NCBI RefSeq assembly: GCF_018847975.1
Contig: NZ_CP072597.1
Location: forward strand, 4,689,001-4,753,000
Source: Lysobacter sp. K5869
GTDB taxonomy: Bacteria; Pseudomonadota; Gammaproteobacteria; Xanthomonadales; Xanthomonadaceae
Direction: 5' to 3'
Length of the DNA stretch: 64,000 nt
Shown: positions 52,536 through 61,394 of the stretch, piece by piece
Position numbering within the stretch: the stretch's first letter is position 1
Layout: each line of letters begins with the position of its first letter
Position numbers and translations under genes: made by a program
The notes under the pieces: model-generated
Told to the model about the DNA's origin: nothing
The model's input: the letters and a program-made list of their open reading frames with translations, nothing else
Database searches by the model: none

Positions 52536-53306
52536 ATGCAACTCGAAAATGCCCGCGCCGTCATCACCGGCGGCGTCTCCGGTCTCGGTTTCGCCGTGGC
52601 CCAGCATCTGGTCGCCCGCGGCGGCAAGGTCGCGCTGTTCGACGTCAACGACGACAAGGGCGCGCAGGCCGTGGCCGCGCTGGGCGAGGCCAATGCCCGC
52701 TATTTCCGCACCGACGTGACCGACGAAGCCGGAGTGGCGGCGAACCTGCAGGCGGCCAAGGACTTCCTCGGCGGCTTGAACGCGGCGATCAACTGCGCCG
52801 GCATCCTCGGCGCCGGCCGCGTGCTCGGCAAGGAAGCGCCGATGCCGCTGGGCCAGTTCCAGACCACGGTGATGGTCAATCTGGTCGGCAGCTTCAACGT
52901 CGCCAAGGCCGCGGCCAACCTGATGCAGCACAACGAGGCGGGCGAGGACGGCGAGCGCGGCGTGATCGTCAACACCGCGTCGGTGGCCGCGTACGAAGGC
53001 CAGATCGGTCAGGCCGCGTACTCGGCCAGCAAAGGCGGCGTGGTCGGCATGACCTTGCCGATGGCGCGCGAACTCTCGCGTTTCGGCATCCGCGTGATGA
53101 CCGTGGCGCCGGGCATCTTCTGGACGCCGATGGTCGACAGCATGCCCGAGTCGGTGCAGCAGTCGCTGTCGGCCTCGATCCCGTTCCCCTCGCGCCTGGG
53201 CCGGCCGGAAGAGTACGCCGACCTCGTCGCCTACATCCTCGGCAACCGCTATTTGAACGGCGAGACCATCCGCCTCGACGGCGCGACGCGCTTGCCGCCG
53301 AAGTAA
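52536..53306 (+). CDS. Short-chain dehydrogenase (3-hydroxyacyl-CoA dehydrogenase type II-like)
   Basis: The 256-residue NAD(P)-dependent SDR has cofactor motif TGGVSGLGFAVAQHL (about 10-24), Asp at the end of beta-2 (LFDVND, favouring NAD), NCAGI near 90, and catalytic Ser...YSASK (Tyr about 163, Lys about 167). IFWTPMVDSMPESVQQSLSA and the long alpha-4 insert fit HSD10-like 3-hydroxyacyl-CoA or 2-methyl-3-hydroxybutyryl-CoA dehydrogenases, consistent with branched-chain acid catabolism elsewhere in the window. Confidence 0.88.
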   Translation: MQLENARAVITGGVSGLGFAVAQHLVARGGKVALFDVNDDKGAQAVAALGEANARYFRTDVTDEAGVAANLQAAKDFLGGLNAAINCAGILGAGRVLGKEAPMPLGQFQTTVMVNLVGSFNVAKAAANLMQHNEAGEDGERGVIVNTASVAAYEGQIGQAAYSASKGGVVGMTLPMARELSRFGIRVMTVAPGIFWTPMVDSMPESVQQSLSASIPFPSRLGRPEEYADLVAYILGNRYLNGETIRLDGATRLPPK

Positions 53307-53322
53307 CCCCTCACACCCTACC

Positions 53323-53421
53323 TGTAGGAGCGGCGTAAGCCGCGACCGCGACAACGCAACTACGCCGAACGCTTCGACGCGACCGGCCACCCCGCGGTCG
53401 CAGCTTGCGCAGCTCCTACAG
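53323..53421. repeat. Paired inverted REP-like elements
   Basis: TGTAGGAGCGGCGTAAGCCG at 53323-53352 faces GCGGTCGCAGCTTGCGCAGC at 53393-53421. The two arms belong to different subtypes (GCGGC versus GCAGC), so the pair is imperfect. It separates the dehydrogenase gene from efpL. Confidence 0.82.
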
Positions 53422-53459
53422 TCGGATACGCAGCACACATCTGGATTGGAAACGACGCA

Positions 53460-54026
53460 ATGAAAGCCTACGACGTCAAGAAAGGTAACGTCATCGAACA
53501 CAACGGCACCGTGTATCAGGTGCGCGATATCGAACGCAGCTCGCCGCAGGGCCGCGGCGGCAACGTGAAGTACCGCTTCACCATGTACTCGGTGCCCGGC
53601 GGCATCAAGTTCGACCTCAGCGCCGGCGCCGAGGACGAATTGAAGGAAGTCGAGCTGAGCCGCCGTCAGGCGACCTACTCGTACAAGGACGGCGACGCCT
53701 TCGTGTTCCTCGACGACGAGGACTACACGCCGTACACGCTCGACGCCGATGTCGTCGGCGACGCCGCCGGCTACATCATCGCCGACCTCGGCGGCTTCTA
53801 CGTGCAGATCATCGACGACCTGCCGGTCGGCCTGCAGCTGCCGGCCAACGTGTCGCTGGAAGTGATCGAGACCCCGCCGGAACTCAAGGGCGGCACCGCG
53901 ACCAAGCGTCCGAAGCCGGCCAAGCTGGAGACGGGCATCGAAATCATGGTGCCGGAGTACATCGGCACCGGCGAGCGCGTGCTGGTCAACACCGCGACCG
54001 GCGAGTTCGCCGGGCGTGCGGACTGA
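53460..54026 (+). CDS. efpL: EF-P-like protein EfpL (YeiP)
   Basis: The 188-residue three-domain protein resembles elongation factor P but has the YeiP/EfpL signature: [20 protein letters not shown], loop [14 protein letters not shown] with Arg at the tip instead of the modified Lys of [17 protein letters not shown] and C-terminal [19 protein letters not shown] ending GRAD. It acts on ribosomes stalled at difficult sequences. Length equals the E. coli protein. The following lipoprotein gene starts inside its 3' end. Confidence 0.93.
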   Translation: MKAYDVKKGNVIEHNGTVYQVRDIERSSPQGRGGNVKYRFTMYSVPGGIKFDLSAGAEDELKEVELSRRQATYSYKDGDAFVFLDDEDYTPYTLDADVVGDAAGYIIADLGGFYVQIIDDLPVGLQLPANVSLEVIETPPELKGGTATKRPKPAKLETGIEIMVPEYIGTGERVLVNTATGEFAGRAD

Positions 54027-54420
54027 TCGCCCGCGCAAGGCGGCCCCACTACGGGCCGCCGGCATCGCCGCCTGCGCCGCGCTGGCGCTGGCGGCGGCGT
54101 GCTCGCGCTCCGGCGCGGGCGACGCCACGGGAACGGCGGCGCGCTGCGACATTCCGCAGTGGCTGGCCGCGCCGCATCGCGACGGCTACTGCGGGCTGCC
54201 CGCGGATCTGCGCCGTTTCGTTTCCGAACACCAAGAATTCAAAGCGTTTTCCGGCGGCGAACCGTCCGACGCGGCGGGCGTGGAAGTGCTCGCGCGCGAG
54301 CACGACGCGCGCGTGCGCGAGCAGCGCGCGGCTTGGTCGCGGCTGCGCGACCGTTACGCCGCCGACTCCGCCGTATCGGGCTGGATGCAGCGATACGGCC
54401 GCGACGAGGACAGTTTATGA
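54016..54420 (+). CDS. Putative lipoprotein with GTG start
   Basis: The 134-residue protein starts at a GTG inside the last codons of efpL (11-bp overlap). It has a basic N-terminus and a lipoprotein signal (AALALAAAC, lipid Cys near 29), then a helical mature part ([20 protein letters not shown]) with two further cysteines. Its stop overlaps the next ATG by four bases. The start is inferred because no ATG precedes the signal peptide. Unknown function. Confidence 0.75.
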   Translation: MRTDRPRKAAPLRAAGIAACAALALAAACSRSGAGDATGTAARCDIPQWLAAPHRDGYCGLPADLRRFVSEHQEFKAFSGGEPSDAAGVEVLAREHDARVREQRAAWSRLRDRYAADSAVSGWMQRYGRDEDSL

Positions 54421-54887
54421 GCGATCCGCAAACCCCCGACTACGGCTTCGCCGCCGCCACCGCCGCCGACATCGAGCGGCTGATTCCGGTGCTGCGCGAG
54501 TTCTACGAAGTCGAGCATCTGCCGTGGAACGAGCCGGCGCTGCGGCGCGCGCTCGGCGCGCTGGTGAGCGATCCGAACTCGGGTCGCCTGCGGCTGATCG
54601 TGCGCGACGGCGAGATCGCCGGTTACTTCGTGCTGGGGTTCTGCTTCAGCCTGGAATTCGGCGGCCGCTTCGGCTTGCTGGACGAGTTGTTCGTGCTGCC
54701 GGCGCATCGCGGCGGCGGCTTGGCCAAGCGCGCGCTGGCGGAAGTCGAGGCCTTGTGCCGGGCCGAAGGGCTGGATGCGTTGCGGTTGGAAGTGAACGAC
54801 GACAATGCGCATGCGCGCGGCATTTACCAACGCGCGGGTTATGTGGCGCATCCGCGGCGGTTGATGACGTTGTGGTTGCGCGGTTGA
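54417..54887 (+). CDS. GNAT-family N-acetyltransferase
   Basis: The 156-residue enzyme has a clear GNAT core: LIVRDGEIAGYFVLGFCFSL hairpin, LDELFVLPAHRGGGLAKRAL with the acetyl-CoA loop RGGGLA (about 97-102), and LRLEVNDDNAHARGIYQRAG near the end. Substrate unknown. It overlaps the upstream lipoprotein gene (ATGA), so efpL, the lipoprotein and this enzyme form one coupled set. Confidence 0.88.
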   Translation: MSDPQTPDYGFAAATAADIERLIPVLREFYEVEHLPWNEPALRRALGALVSDPNSGRLRLIVRDGEIAGYFVLGFCFSLEFGGRFGLLDELFVLPAHRGGGLAKRALAEVEALCRAEGLDALRLEVNDDNAHARGIYQRAGYVAHPRRLMTLWLRG

Positions 54888-55568
54888 GGATGCCGCGGCC
54901 GCGGTTGAGTTCGCACCGGGGCCTTTGAATCGTGTGCGCTGAGTTCGGCTTCGACGCGTTGGATTTGCGTCGCCGCAGCGCGCCGTATTGAATCGAATCG
55001 TATCGAGTCCGAAGCCCCCACGCTGAGAACTCCCATGCCCCACCCCGTCATTCCGGCGAAAGCCGGAATCCATTTTGCTTTTGTTCTTGCCTCGAACGTC
55101 CAGGCAAGGCGAAAGCAACGGCAAAATGGATTCCGGCTTTCGCCGGAATGACGGCGTTGTGGATGCTGGCCTTCGCCGGAACGACGGCGTTGGGGATGCG
55201 GGCCTTCGCCGGATGACACAGCGGAGGTTCCGGCTTTTCCCGGAGCAGCGGGCTTTGGAAACGAAAGCCAAAAGAGATTCAGCTTTCGCCTGAACAGCGA
55301 CGCAGGAAAACGAAAGCACCGCCGCGATCGCGCATCGCGAACGAAAGATCGCGAAAAACCCGCGAGAAAACTCCAATCCGCACAACGCCAGACATCGATA
55401 GCAGCGACGCGGCTCACACAAAAATCCGCGCAAGACCGCGCAACGGGCTTGCGATTCCGTGATCGCGCACGCGCCGCGAGCGCTGCCACGAACCTGCAAT
55501 CTATCGCTTCCAGGCTTTATCGTTTCTCACGCGGCGCATCCTCGCCGCGCCCAGCTTGGAGCAAGGCC
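54888..55568. other. Intergenic region with CCGTCATTCC repeats
   Basis: About 680 bp without a gene. It holds an inverted CCGTCATTCC-family pair (55045-55077 and 55122-55154) followed by two decaying direct copies of CTTCGCCGGAA (near 55168 and 55203). An A-rich stretch (about 55255-55380) with several CGCGAAA motifs precedes the phospholipase C gene and probably contains its promoter. Confidence 0.65.
55045..55154. repeat. Inverted CCGTCATTCC-family pair
   Basis: CCGTCATTCCGGCGAAAGCC (55045 onward) faces CCGGCTTTCGCCGGAATGAC (about 55133-55152), with a 44-bp spacer that itself contains a small hairpin. Two decaying direct copies follow to about 55215. Confidence 0.87.
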
Positions 55569-57656
55569 TTGGCATCCCCGACCCGTCGCGATTTCCTCAA
55601 GCTCGCCGGCTCCGCCGCCGCGTTGAGCCTGTTGCCGCCCAGCATCCGCACCGCCCTGGCCACGCCGGCCGCGAGCGTCACCGGCACCATCCAGGACGTG
55701 AAGCACGTGGTGATCCTGATGCAGGAGAACCGCTCCTTCGACCATTACCTCGGCGCGCTGCGCGGCGTGCGCGGTTTCGACGATCCGCGGCCGATCCCGC
55801 TACCCGGCGGCAAGACCGTGTTCGAGCAGCCCAAGTCGGCGAGCAACCCGAACAACGTCGTGCTGCCGTTCCACCTGGACACCGCCAACACCGCGGCGCA
55901 TTGCCTGGCCGACATCGACCACAGCTGGAAAGGCGGGTATTCGCGCTGGAAGGACTACAACGCCTGGATTTCGGTCAAGGGCCCGATGTGCATGGGCCAC
56001 TTCACCCGCGAGGACATGCCGTTCTATTACGCGCTGGCCGACGCGTTCACCGTCTGCGACGCGTACTACTGCTCGCACCACGGCCCGACCAATCCCAACC
56101 GCATGCATCTGTTCGCCGGCACCAGCGGCATGACCGTCGGCGATTTCGGCGCGCAAGCGGTCAACAACGCCGACGACGGCAACTGGACCGGCGACGCCTC
56201 GCGCGACAACCCCAACTTCGTCGGCCACAAGTGGACGACCTATGCCGAGCGCCTGCAGAACGCCGGCGTGCCGTGGCGCGTCTATCAGGAACACGACAAC
56301 TACGGCGACAACTCGCTCGCCTACTTCGCCGCATTCCGCAAGCTCGACCCGAGTTCGCAACTCTACAAGCGCGGCCGCGCGATCGTGCCGGGCTCGAACG
56401 AAGCCAACGCCAAGACCTCGCGCGGCGATCATCTGATCGCCGAGTTCGCCAAGGACGTGCGCGAAGGCACGCTGCCGGCGGTGTCGTGGATCGTGCCGTC
56501 CTACATCATGAGCGAACACCCCGCGGCCACGCCCGCTTACGGCGAGTCGCTGACCGCGCGCCTGCTGGAAGCGCTGGTGGCCAATCCCGAGGTGTGGTCG
56601 AAGACGGTGTTCATCATCAACTACGACGAGAACGGCGGCTTCTTCGATCATGTCGCCGCGCCGTTGCCGGCGATCAATTCCAACCTCGGCAAGAGCACGG
56701 TCGACACCGCGACCGAGAACTACAACGGCATCCCGGTCGGCCTGGGCGTGCGCGTGCCGATGTTCGTGATCTCGCCGTGGAGCAAGGGCGGCTGGGTCAA
56801 CTCGCAGGTGTTCGACCACACCTCGGTGCTGCGCTTCCTGGAAGCGCGCTTCGGCATCGCCGAGCCGAACATCAGCGCGTGGCGGCGCAGCGTGGCGGGC
56901 GATTTGAGCACCGCGTTCGACTTCGCCACTCCGAACGCGGCGTGGCCGATCCTGCCGGACACCGACGACAGCATGAGCAACGCCGACGCCAGTTGCCGCC
57001 TGGCCGTGCCCAAGCCGCCGACCCAGCAGCGCCAGCCCAAGCAGGAGCGCGGCCAGCGTCCGGCGCGCGCGCTGCCGTACGAATTGCAGGTGAGCGGGCG
57101 GATCGAAGCCTCCAGCGGCCGTTATTGGCTCGACTTCGGCAACAGCGGCGTCGCCGGCGCCTGCTTCAACGTGTACGCGGGCAACCGCAGCGACGGGCCG
57201 TGGTACTACACGCTCGACGCGGGCACGGCGCTGTCGGACTACTGGAGCGCGAAGCAGTACAGCAAGGGCATTTACGATTTGTCGGCGTACGGCCCGAACG
57301 GGTTCTTGCGCGCGTTCAAGGGCGATCTCAACAAGGCCTTGGCGGCCGACGGCGCCAATCCCGAGGTGACGGTGCGCCACGACGTCGCCGGCGGCCGCTT
57401 GCTGCTGGAATTCGTCAACACCGGCAAGGCGGCGTGCACGCTGACGTTGAAGCCCAACCGCTACAGCGCCGCCGCCGCGCGCACCTACGCGTTGGCGCCG
57501 GGCGCGAAACGCAGCGACAGCTGGCCGCTGACGGAGGCGAAGCGCTGGTACGACTTCAGCGTGACCTCGGACAAGGACACCGGCTATCTGCGCCGCTTCG
57601 CCGGCCACGCGGAGAACGGCGAGAGCGGCGTCAGCGATCCGGCCATCGGCGCCTGA
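55569..57656 (+). CDS. Phosphocholine-specific phospholipase C, Tat-exported
   Basis: This 695-residue enzyme should cleave phosphocholine lipids in the periplasm or outside. A twin-arginine signal (SPTRRDFLKLAGSAAALSLL) opens the protein. The catalytic phosphoesterase domain has HVVILMQENRSFDHYLGALR (metal and nucleophile region), YYCSHHGPTNPNR, NYDENGGFFDHVAAP and SPWSKGGWVNS. Two C-terminal beta-domains (about 500-690) are the repeats typical of PlcH/PlcN. No ATG precedes the Tat motif at the right distance; the TTG at 55569 with GGAG upstream is the best start. An ATG at 55449 would add 40 unlikely residues. Confidence 0.9.
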   Translation: MASPTRRDFLKLAGSAAALSLLPPSIRTALATPAASVTGTIQDVKHVVILMQENRSFDHYLGALRGVRGFDDPRPIPLPGGKTVFEQPKSASNPNNVVLPFHLDTANTAAHCLADIDHSWKGGYSRWKDYNAWISVKGPMCMGHFTREDMPFYYALADAFTVCDAYYCSHHGPTNPNRMHLFAGTSGMTVGDFGAQAVNNADDGNWTGDASRDNPNFVGHKWTTYAERLQNAGVPWRVYQEHDNYGDNSLAYFAAFRKLDPSSQLYKRGRAIVPGSNEANAKTSRGDHLIAEFAKDVREGTLPAVSWIVPSYIMSEHPAATPAYGESLTARLLEALVANPEVWSKTVFIINYDENGGFFDHVAAPLPAINSNLGKSTVDTATENYNGIPVGLGVRVPMFVISPWSKGGWVNSQVFDHTSVLRFLEARFGIAEPNISAWRRSVAGDLSTAFDFATPNAAWPILPDTDDSMSNADASCRLAVPKPPTQQRQPKQERGQRPARALPYELQVSGRIEASSGRYWLDFGNSGVAGACFNVYAGNRSDGPWYYTLDAGTALSDYWSAKQYSKGIYDLSAYGPNGFLRAFKGDLNKALAADGANPEVTVRHDVAGGRLLLEFVNTGKAACTLTLKPNRYSAAAARTYALAPGAKRSDSWPLTEAKRWYDFSVTSDKDTGYLRRFAGHAENGESGVSDPAIGA

Positions 57657-57667
57657 TCGCGCGTCGC

Positions 57668-57696
57668 GGGCCGGCTTCGCCTGTGCGAGCCGGCCC
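57668..57696. terminator. Convergent hairpin
   Basis: GGGCCGGCT and AGCCGGCCC form a 9-bp stem with an 11-base loop between the convergent phospholipase C and GFA genes. There is no T-run. Confidence 0.45.
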
Positions 57697-57714
57697 TGCC
57701 CCGCGGCGGCGCGG

Positions 57715-58137
57715 TTACAGCAGCCGAGTGTCCGCCGGCGGCTGGTCGAAACGGTCGATGCGGCCGTCGCGGTAGGTGATCGGCGCCTGCGCGAGTTCGT
57801 CGTTGGAGGCGTCGTCGAGCAGCGCGAGGTTCATCGCGTAGAACTTGCCGCCCATCGATTCGTGCTCGCCCCAGGCGTAGGTGCGGCTGCCGCAGGTCGC
57901 GCAGAAGAAATGGTGCAGGAACGCGTGCGGCCGGCCCGGCGGCACCCACTGGTATTCGGTCTGGGTGGCCTCGCCGTCGATGATGCGCATCTGCGCGGCG
58001 GGCACGAACGCGAACCAGTTGCGGTGTTTGGCGCAGAACGAGCAGTTGCAGCGTTGCGTTCCGGCCGCAAGGTCCAGATCCAGCTCGATGCGGACGCGGC
58101 CGCAGTGGCAGCTGGCTTGATAGGTTTTCAAGGTCAT
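57715..58137 (-). CDS. GFA/CENP-V-family zinc protein
   Basis: The 140-residue protein has the glutathione-dependent formaldehyde-activating (GFA) fold with its zinc cysteines: SCHCGRV (about 9-15), CNCSFCAKH (about 30-38) and FCATCGSRTY (about 78-87). Most such proteins are uncharacterised; a formaldehyde-glutathione lyase activity is known for the founding member. Length and spacing are normal. It converges with phospholipase C. Confidence 0.9.
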   Translation of the reverse strand: MTLKTYQASCHCGRVRIELDLDLAAGTQRCNCSFCAKHRNWFAFVPAAQMRIIDGEATQTEYQWVPPGRPHAFLHHFFCATCGSRTYAWGEHESMGGKFYAMNLALLDDASNDELAQAPITYRDGRIDRFDQPPADTRLL

Positions 58138-58405
58138 GGCGTACCTGCGTGGGTCGGTGCGGGACGAGCCGCGGACGGAAGTCCGGGCGCGGCCACCATC
58201 GCGCGGGGCCGCGCGGGCGGCCAGTGATCCCTGTCATGGCTGCGGAAGAATTTACGCAGGCCGCGGCGGCGGCGTTCGGTAGTCCGGCGAGCGCGCGGCG
58301 ACGCGGGTCTTTCGCGCCGGAGACGAACGGTCGCGGCGCCATGGCCTGAATTTGTTACGGTGCCCGGCAGTTGAAGCGCGGCTCCGCCCGAGCCAGGACC
58401 TGCCG

Positions 58406-59017
58406 ATGAGCGCCTCCGACCGCAGCAACAACCGCCGCACGGTCGCGGCTTACGAAGGCTATGCGCGCGGTTACGCCGCGGCCGTCTCCGCCACGCCGTC
58501 GCAGAGCGCGGCCGAAGATCTGCGCAGCCTCGCCGCGGCGATCCCGCCCGGCGGCCGCGTGCTCGACATCGGCTCGGGGCCGGGCTGGGACGCGGACTTC
58601 CTCGAAACCCTCGGCGTGCGCGTGCGCCGCACCGATGTCACGGCCGGGTTCCTGGAGTTCCAGGCCGAACGCGGCAAGGCCGCGTATCGGCTGGACGTGC
58701 TCAGCGACGATCTCGGCGGCACTTACGACGGGATTTTGATGCTGTACGTGCTGCAGCATTTCGAGCGCGCGCAGGTCGACGGCGTGTTGCGCAAGCTCGC
58801 GCAGGGCTTGGTCGCCGACGGCGCCTTGCTGATGTCGCATATGCTCGGCGACGGCGAGGAATGGGAAGGCGGCGCGGGCGATTATCGGGTCGTGCGCTGG
58901 CCGGTGCCGGCGATGGACGAGCGCTTGGCGCGGGCGGGGTTTGCGGTGGAGCGCGAGAGTTTCATCGACAGCGAGAAGCGGCCTTGGCGCAGTGTGTTGG
59001 CGCGCAAGCGGGGATGA
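58406..59017 (+). CDS. Class I SAM-dependent methyltransferase
   Basis: The 203-residue enzyme has SAM motif I VLDIGSGPGWDADFLE (about 53-68), motif II RRTDVTAGFLEF and motif IV YDGILMLYVLQHFERAQV. Short length and the N-terminal RTVAAYEGYARGYAAAV are typical of small-molecule or quinone-type methyltransferases. The ATG at 58406 matches the family start. Substrate unknown. Confidence 0.88.
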   Translation: MSASDRSNNRRTVAAYEGYARGYAAAVSATPSQSAAEDLRSLAAAIPPGGRVLDIGSGPGWDADFLETLGVRVRRTDVTAGFLEFQAERGKAAYRLDVLSDDLGGTYDGILMLYVLQHFERAQVDGVLRKLAQGLVADGALLMSHMLGDGEEWEGGAGDYRVVRWPVPAMDERLARAGFAVERESFIDSEKRPWRSVLARKRG

Positions 59018-59836
59018 GCGTCGCGGCGGCGGTCGGCCTTGCGATCGCGTAGCGCTTGGCGAGCGTTCGTCGCAATTGCGTTGTCGCGGTCGCGGCTTGC
59101 GCCGCTCCTACAGGGAGAAACGTAGCCGCGGTCGCCTCCTGTAGGAGCGGCGTAAGCCGCGACCGCGACAATGCGGAAGCCGGCGCTTGAATCCTGTGCT
59201 CGCGATACCTGCCGCTATCGGGCGCATAGGCGATTTGCGCCGGACGGCGTAGGTTCGCGGTCGCGGCTTGCGCCGCTCCTACAGGGGGATACGTAGCTGC
59301 GGTCGCCTCCTGTAGGAGCGGCGCGAGCCGCGACCGCGACAACGCGGAAGCCGGCGAGATTGAAGCCTGTGCTTGCGATACCTGCCGCTATCGGGCGCAT
59401 AGGCGATTTGCGCCGGGCGGCGTAGGTTCGCGGTCGCGGCTTGCGCCGCTCCTACAGGGGGATACGTAGCCGCGGTCGCCTCCTGTAGGAGCGGCGCGAG
59501 CCGCGACCGCGACAGCGCAGAAGCCGGCGTTTGAATCCTGTGCTCGCGATACCTGCCGCTATCGGGCGCATAGGCGATTTGCGCCGGACGGCGTAGGTTC
59601 GCGGTCGCGGCTTGCGCCGCTCCTACAGGGAGAAACGTAGCTGCGGTCGCCTCCTGTAGGAGCGGCGCGAGCCGCGACCGCGACAACGCGGAAGCCGGCG
59701 AGATTGAAGCCTGTGCTTGCGATACCTGCCGCTATCGGGCGCATAGGCGATTTGCGCCGGGCGGCGTAGGTTCGCGGTCGCGGCTTACGCCGCTCCTACA
59801 GGGAGTGTCCGGTGGATCGTGGCGGCCGGGACGGGG
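59018..59836. other. Repeat-filled intergenic region
   Basis: The 820-bp convergent gap between the methyltransferase and coq7 genes is almost entirely the REP-like tandem array described separately (59084-59802). I see no gene. Confidence 0.85.
59084..59802. repeat. Higher-order tandem array of REP-like pairs
   Basis: TCGCGGTCGCGGCTT(G/A)CGCC starts at 59084, 59255, 59428, 59599 and 59772, giving alternating periods of 171, 173, 171 and 173 bp. Units 1 and 3 carry TTGAATCCTGTGCTCGCG; units 2 and 4 carry GAGATTGAAGCCTGTGCTTG. The true period is thus a 344-bp dimer, repeated twice, plus a truncated fifth unit. Each unit also contains a TGTAGGAGCGGCG arm and the constant block ATACCTGCCGCTATCGGGCG. 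Confidence 0.95.
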
Positions 59837-60382
59837 CTAGAGCTTCATTCCAAGCCAGATCACCGCTTCGGTCGAGGCGGAGACCACCGGGGACAGCAGG
59901 CGCGACCAGAATCGGTCTTCGCGCAGGTGGCCGGCCGAGGTGTCGTGGTGTTCGCGCTCTTCTTCGAGGATCGCCGAGATCGCGGCGGCGGCGGCGGGGT
60001 CGCGGCCTTCCAACAACTCCAGTTGATGCGCCAGATGGCGCAGCACCACGCGTTCGACCGCGACCGTGGTCGCGGCGATGGCGCGCGCGCCGAAGGCGCC
60101 GGTGATCAGTCCCAGCGTGTAGCCGCCGAAGCCGCACAGGCCGTAGCTGCGGCAGCGCGGACGGGCGCGGCGTTCGAGTTCGGCCCAGAACAGCGCGCGG
60201 TGGCGTTGTTCGTCGGCGCGGAAGCCGGTCAGTTCGTCGAGCAGGTGCGGCGCGGTGAGGCGGGCCATGCGGATCTGGCCGGCGTAGATGTTGACCGCGC
60301 CGTGTTCGCCGGCGTGGTTGACCTTGAGGATGCGGCTGCCGAGGTCGGTATCGGTTTCCAACGGTTGGGCGATGGCGGTCAT
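59837..60382 (-). CDS. coq7: Demethoxyubiquinone hydroxylase (Coq7 family)
   Basis: The 181-residue di-iron monooxygenase hydroxylates demethoxyubiquinone in ubiquinone synthesis. Ferritin-like ligands are visible: Glu26 in NHAGEHGAVNIYAGQ, E58-x-x-H61 in ADEQRHRALF, Glu110 in VAVERVVLRHLA, and an E-x-x-H in LEEEREHHDTS (about 140-146). The hydrophobic GGYTLGLITGAFGARA segment is the membrane-association helix of the family. The start at 60382 is the first ATG of family-like sequence; the upstream frame reads through REP elements. Confidence 0.93.
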   Translation of the reverse strand: MTAIAQPLETDTDLGSRILKVNHAGEHGAVNIYAGQIRMARLTAPHLLDELTGFRADEQRHRALFWAELERRARPRCRSYGLCGFGGYTLGLITGAFGARAIAATTVAVERVVLRHLAHQLELLEGRDPAAAAAISAILEEEREHHDTSAGHLREDRFWSRLLSPVVSASTEAVIWLGMKL

Positions 60383-60434
60383 GACCTTCCTTGTCGGGGT
60401 GTCGGGCGTTGGGGCGTTCGTCGTGGTTGGGGGT

Positions 60435-60519
60435 TCGCGGTCGCGGCTTGCGCCGCTCCTACAGTCGCTGCGTTGCGGCATCGCCGCCGTGTAGGAGCGG
60501 CGTAAGCCGCGACCACGAC
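60435..60519. repeat. Paired inverted REP-like elements
   Basis: TTCGCGGTCGCGGCTTGCGC (60435-60464) faces TGTAGGAGCGGCGTAAGCCG (60490-60519). The pair sits between the coq7 start and the Nudix stop, both on the minus strand, so here it lies upstream of a gene rather than in a convergent gap. Confidence 0.86.
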
Positions 60520-60601
60520 ACCGCGCATTCGACGCAACCGAGCGAGACTCGCGCGAGGTCCGCACTCGGATGCCACCGATTCAACGGATCTCTCGCCGCG
60601 C

Positions 60602-61210
60602 TCACCCGCCCCGCGCCAGCCACTTGCGCGCCAGCCGCCGCATCGATTCGTCCGCGCTCGCATCCTCCAGCAATCCGCTCACTTCGCGCCACGCCAGATC
60701 CAGCGATTCCTCGCTGACCACGAAGTCTTCGTCGTCGCCGGCGCGCACGATGTAGCGCAGATCGTAATGCCAGTGGCCGGGCACGTCGCGGCGTTCGGGA
60801 ATCCAGTGGCGGTCCACATCGAACAGTTCCGCATCGACGCTCAGGCCGCTGAGGCCCGACTCCTCCTCGGCTTCCTTGAGCGCCACCGCGGCCATGTCGC
60901 GGTCGCCGTCGGCGTGGCCGCCGAGTTGCAGCCAGCGGCCGAGCTTGCGGTGGTGGGTCAGCAGCACGCGCGCGCCGGCGCGGTCGACCAGCCAGGCGCC
61001 GCCGGTGAAGTGGCCGGCGAGGCGTTCGCGCCGGAACGGGTCGGCGGCGCCATGCTGCGCTGCATCAGAGCCGGCCGCGTCGGCTTCGTCGGCCTCGGCC
61101 AGCAGGTCCAGAAACGGTCCCGTATGTTCGGCTTCTTCCGGCCAGCGCCGGGCATAGTCGGTCAGAGTGGAACGAAGTTCGGCGATGGCGTCGGAGCGTT
61201 GCGCTGGCAT
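60602..61210 (-). CDS. Nudix hydrolase
   Basis: The 202-residue protein has a Nudix fold with the box LGGHADGDRDMAAVALKEAE followed by EESGL (about 95-119). Relative to the consensus G-x5-E-x7-RE-x2-EE-x-G, the first Glu is Arg and the Arg is Lys; the metal-binding EExxE-like core is intact. HHRKLGRWLQLGGHAD is typical of the uncharacterised subfamily that hydrolyses nucleoside diphosphate derivatives. The helical N-terminal 60 residues form an accessory domain. Substrate unknown. Confidence 0.87.
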   Translation of the reverse strand: MPAQRSDAIAELRSTLTDYARRWPEEAEHTGPFLDLLAEADEADAAGSDAAQHGAADPFRRERLAGHFTGGAWLVDRAGARVLLTHHRKLGRWLQLGGHADGDRDMAAVALKEAEEESGLSGLSVDAELFDVDRHWIPERRDVPGHWHYDLRYIVRAGDDEDFVVSEESLDLAWREVSGLLEDASADESMRRLARKWLARGG

Positions 61211-61394
61211 GGAGGCGGGCGGGCGATTCAGGAACGGGGAGCGGGGATTATCGCCGCCGGGACCATGACCGTGTGCGCTTGCCGCTCATTTACACCCTGA
61301 GTTAAGGTGGCCCGCCGCCCCGCACCGGGGTCGGTCATCGTCGTCGCTAGAACGACGGGCACAGATCACTTCTTACGAGAGAGAGGGGAGTTCG

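Noticed and set aside
59084..59802. CRISPR array
   Set aside because: Units are 171-173 bp with conserved interiors and inverted arms; there are no short unique spacers and no cas genes.
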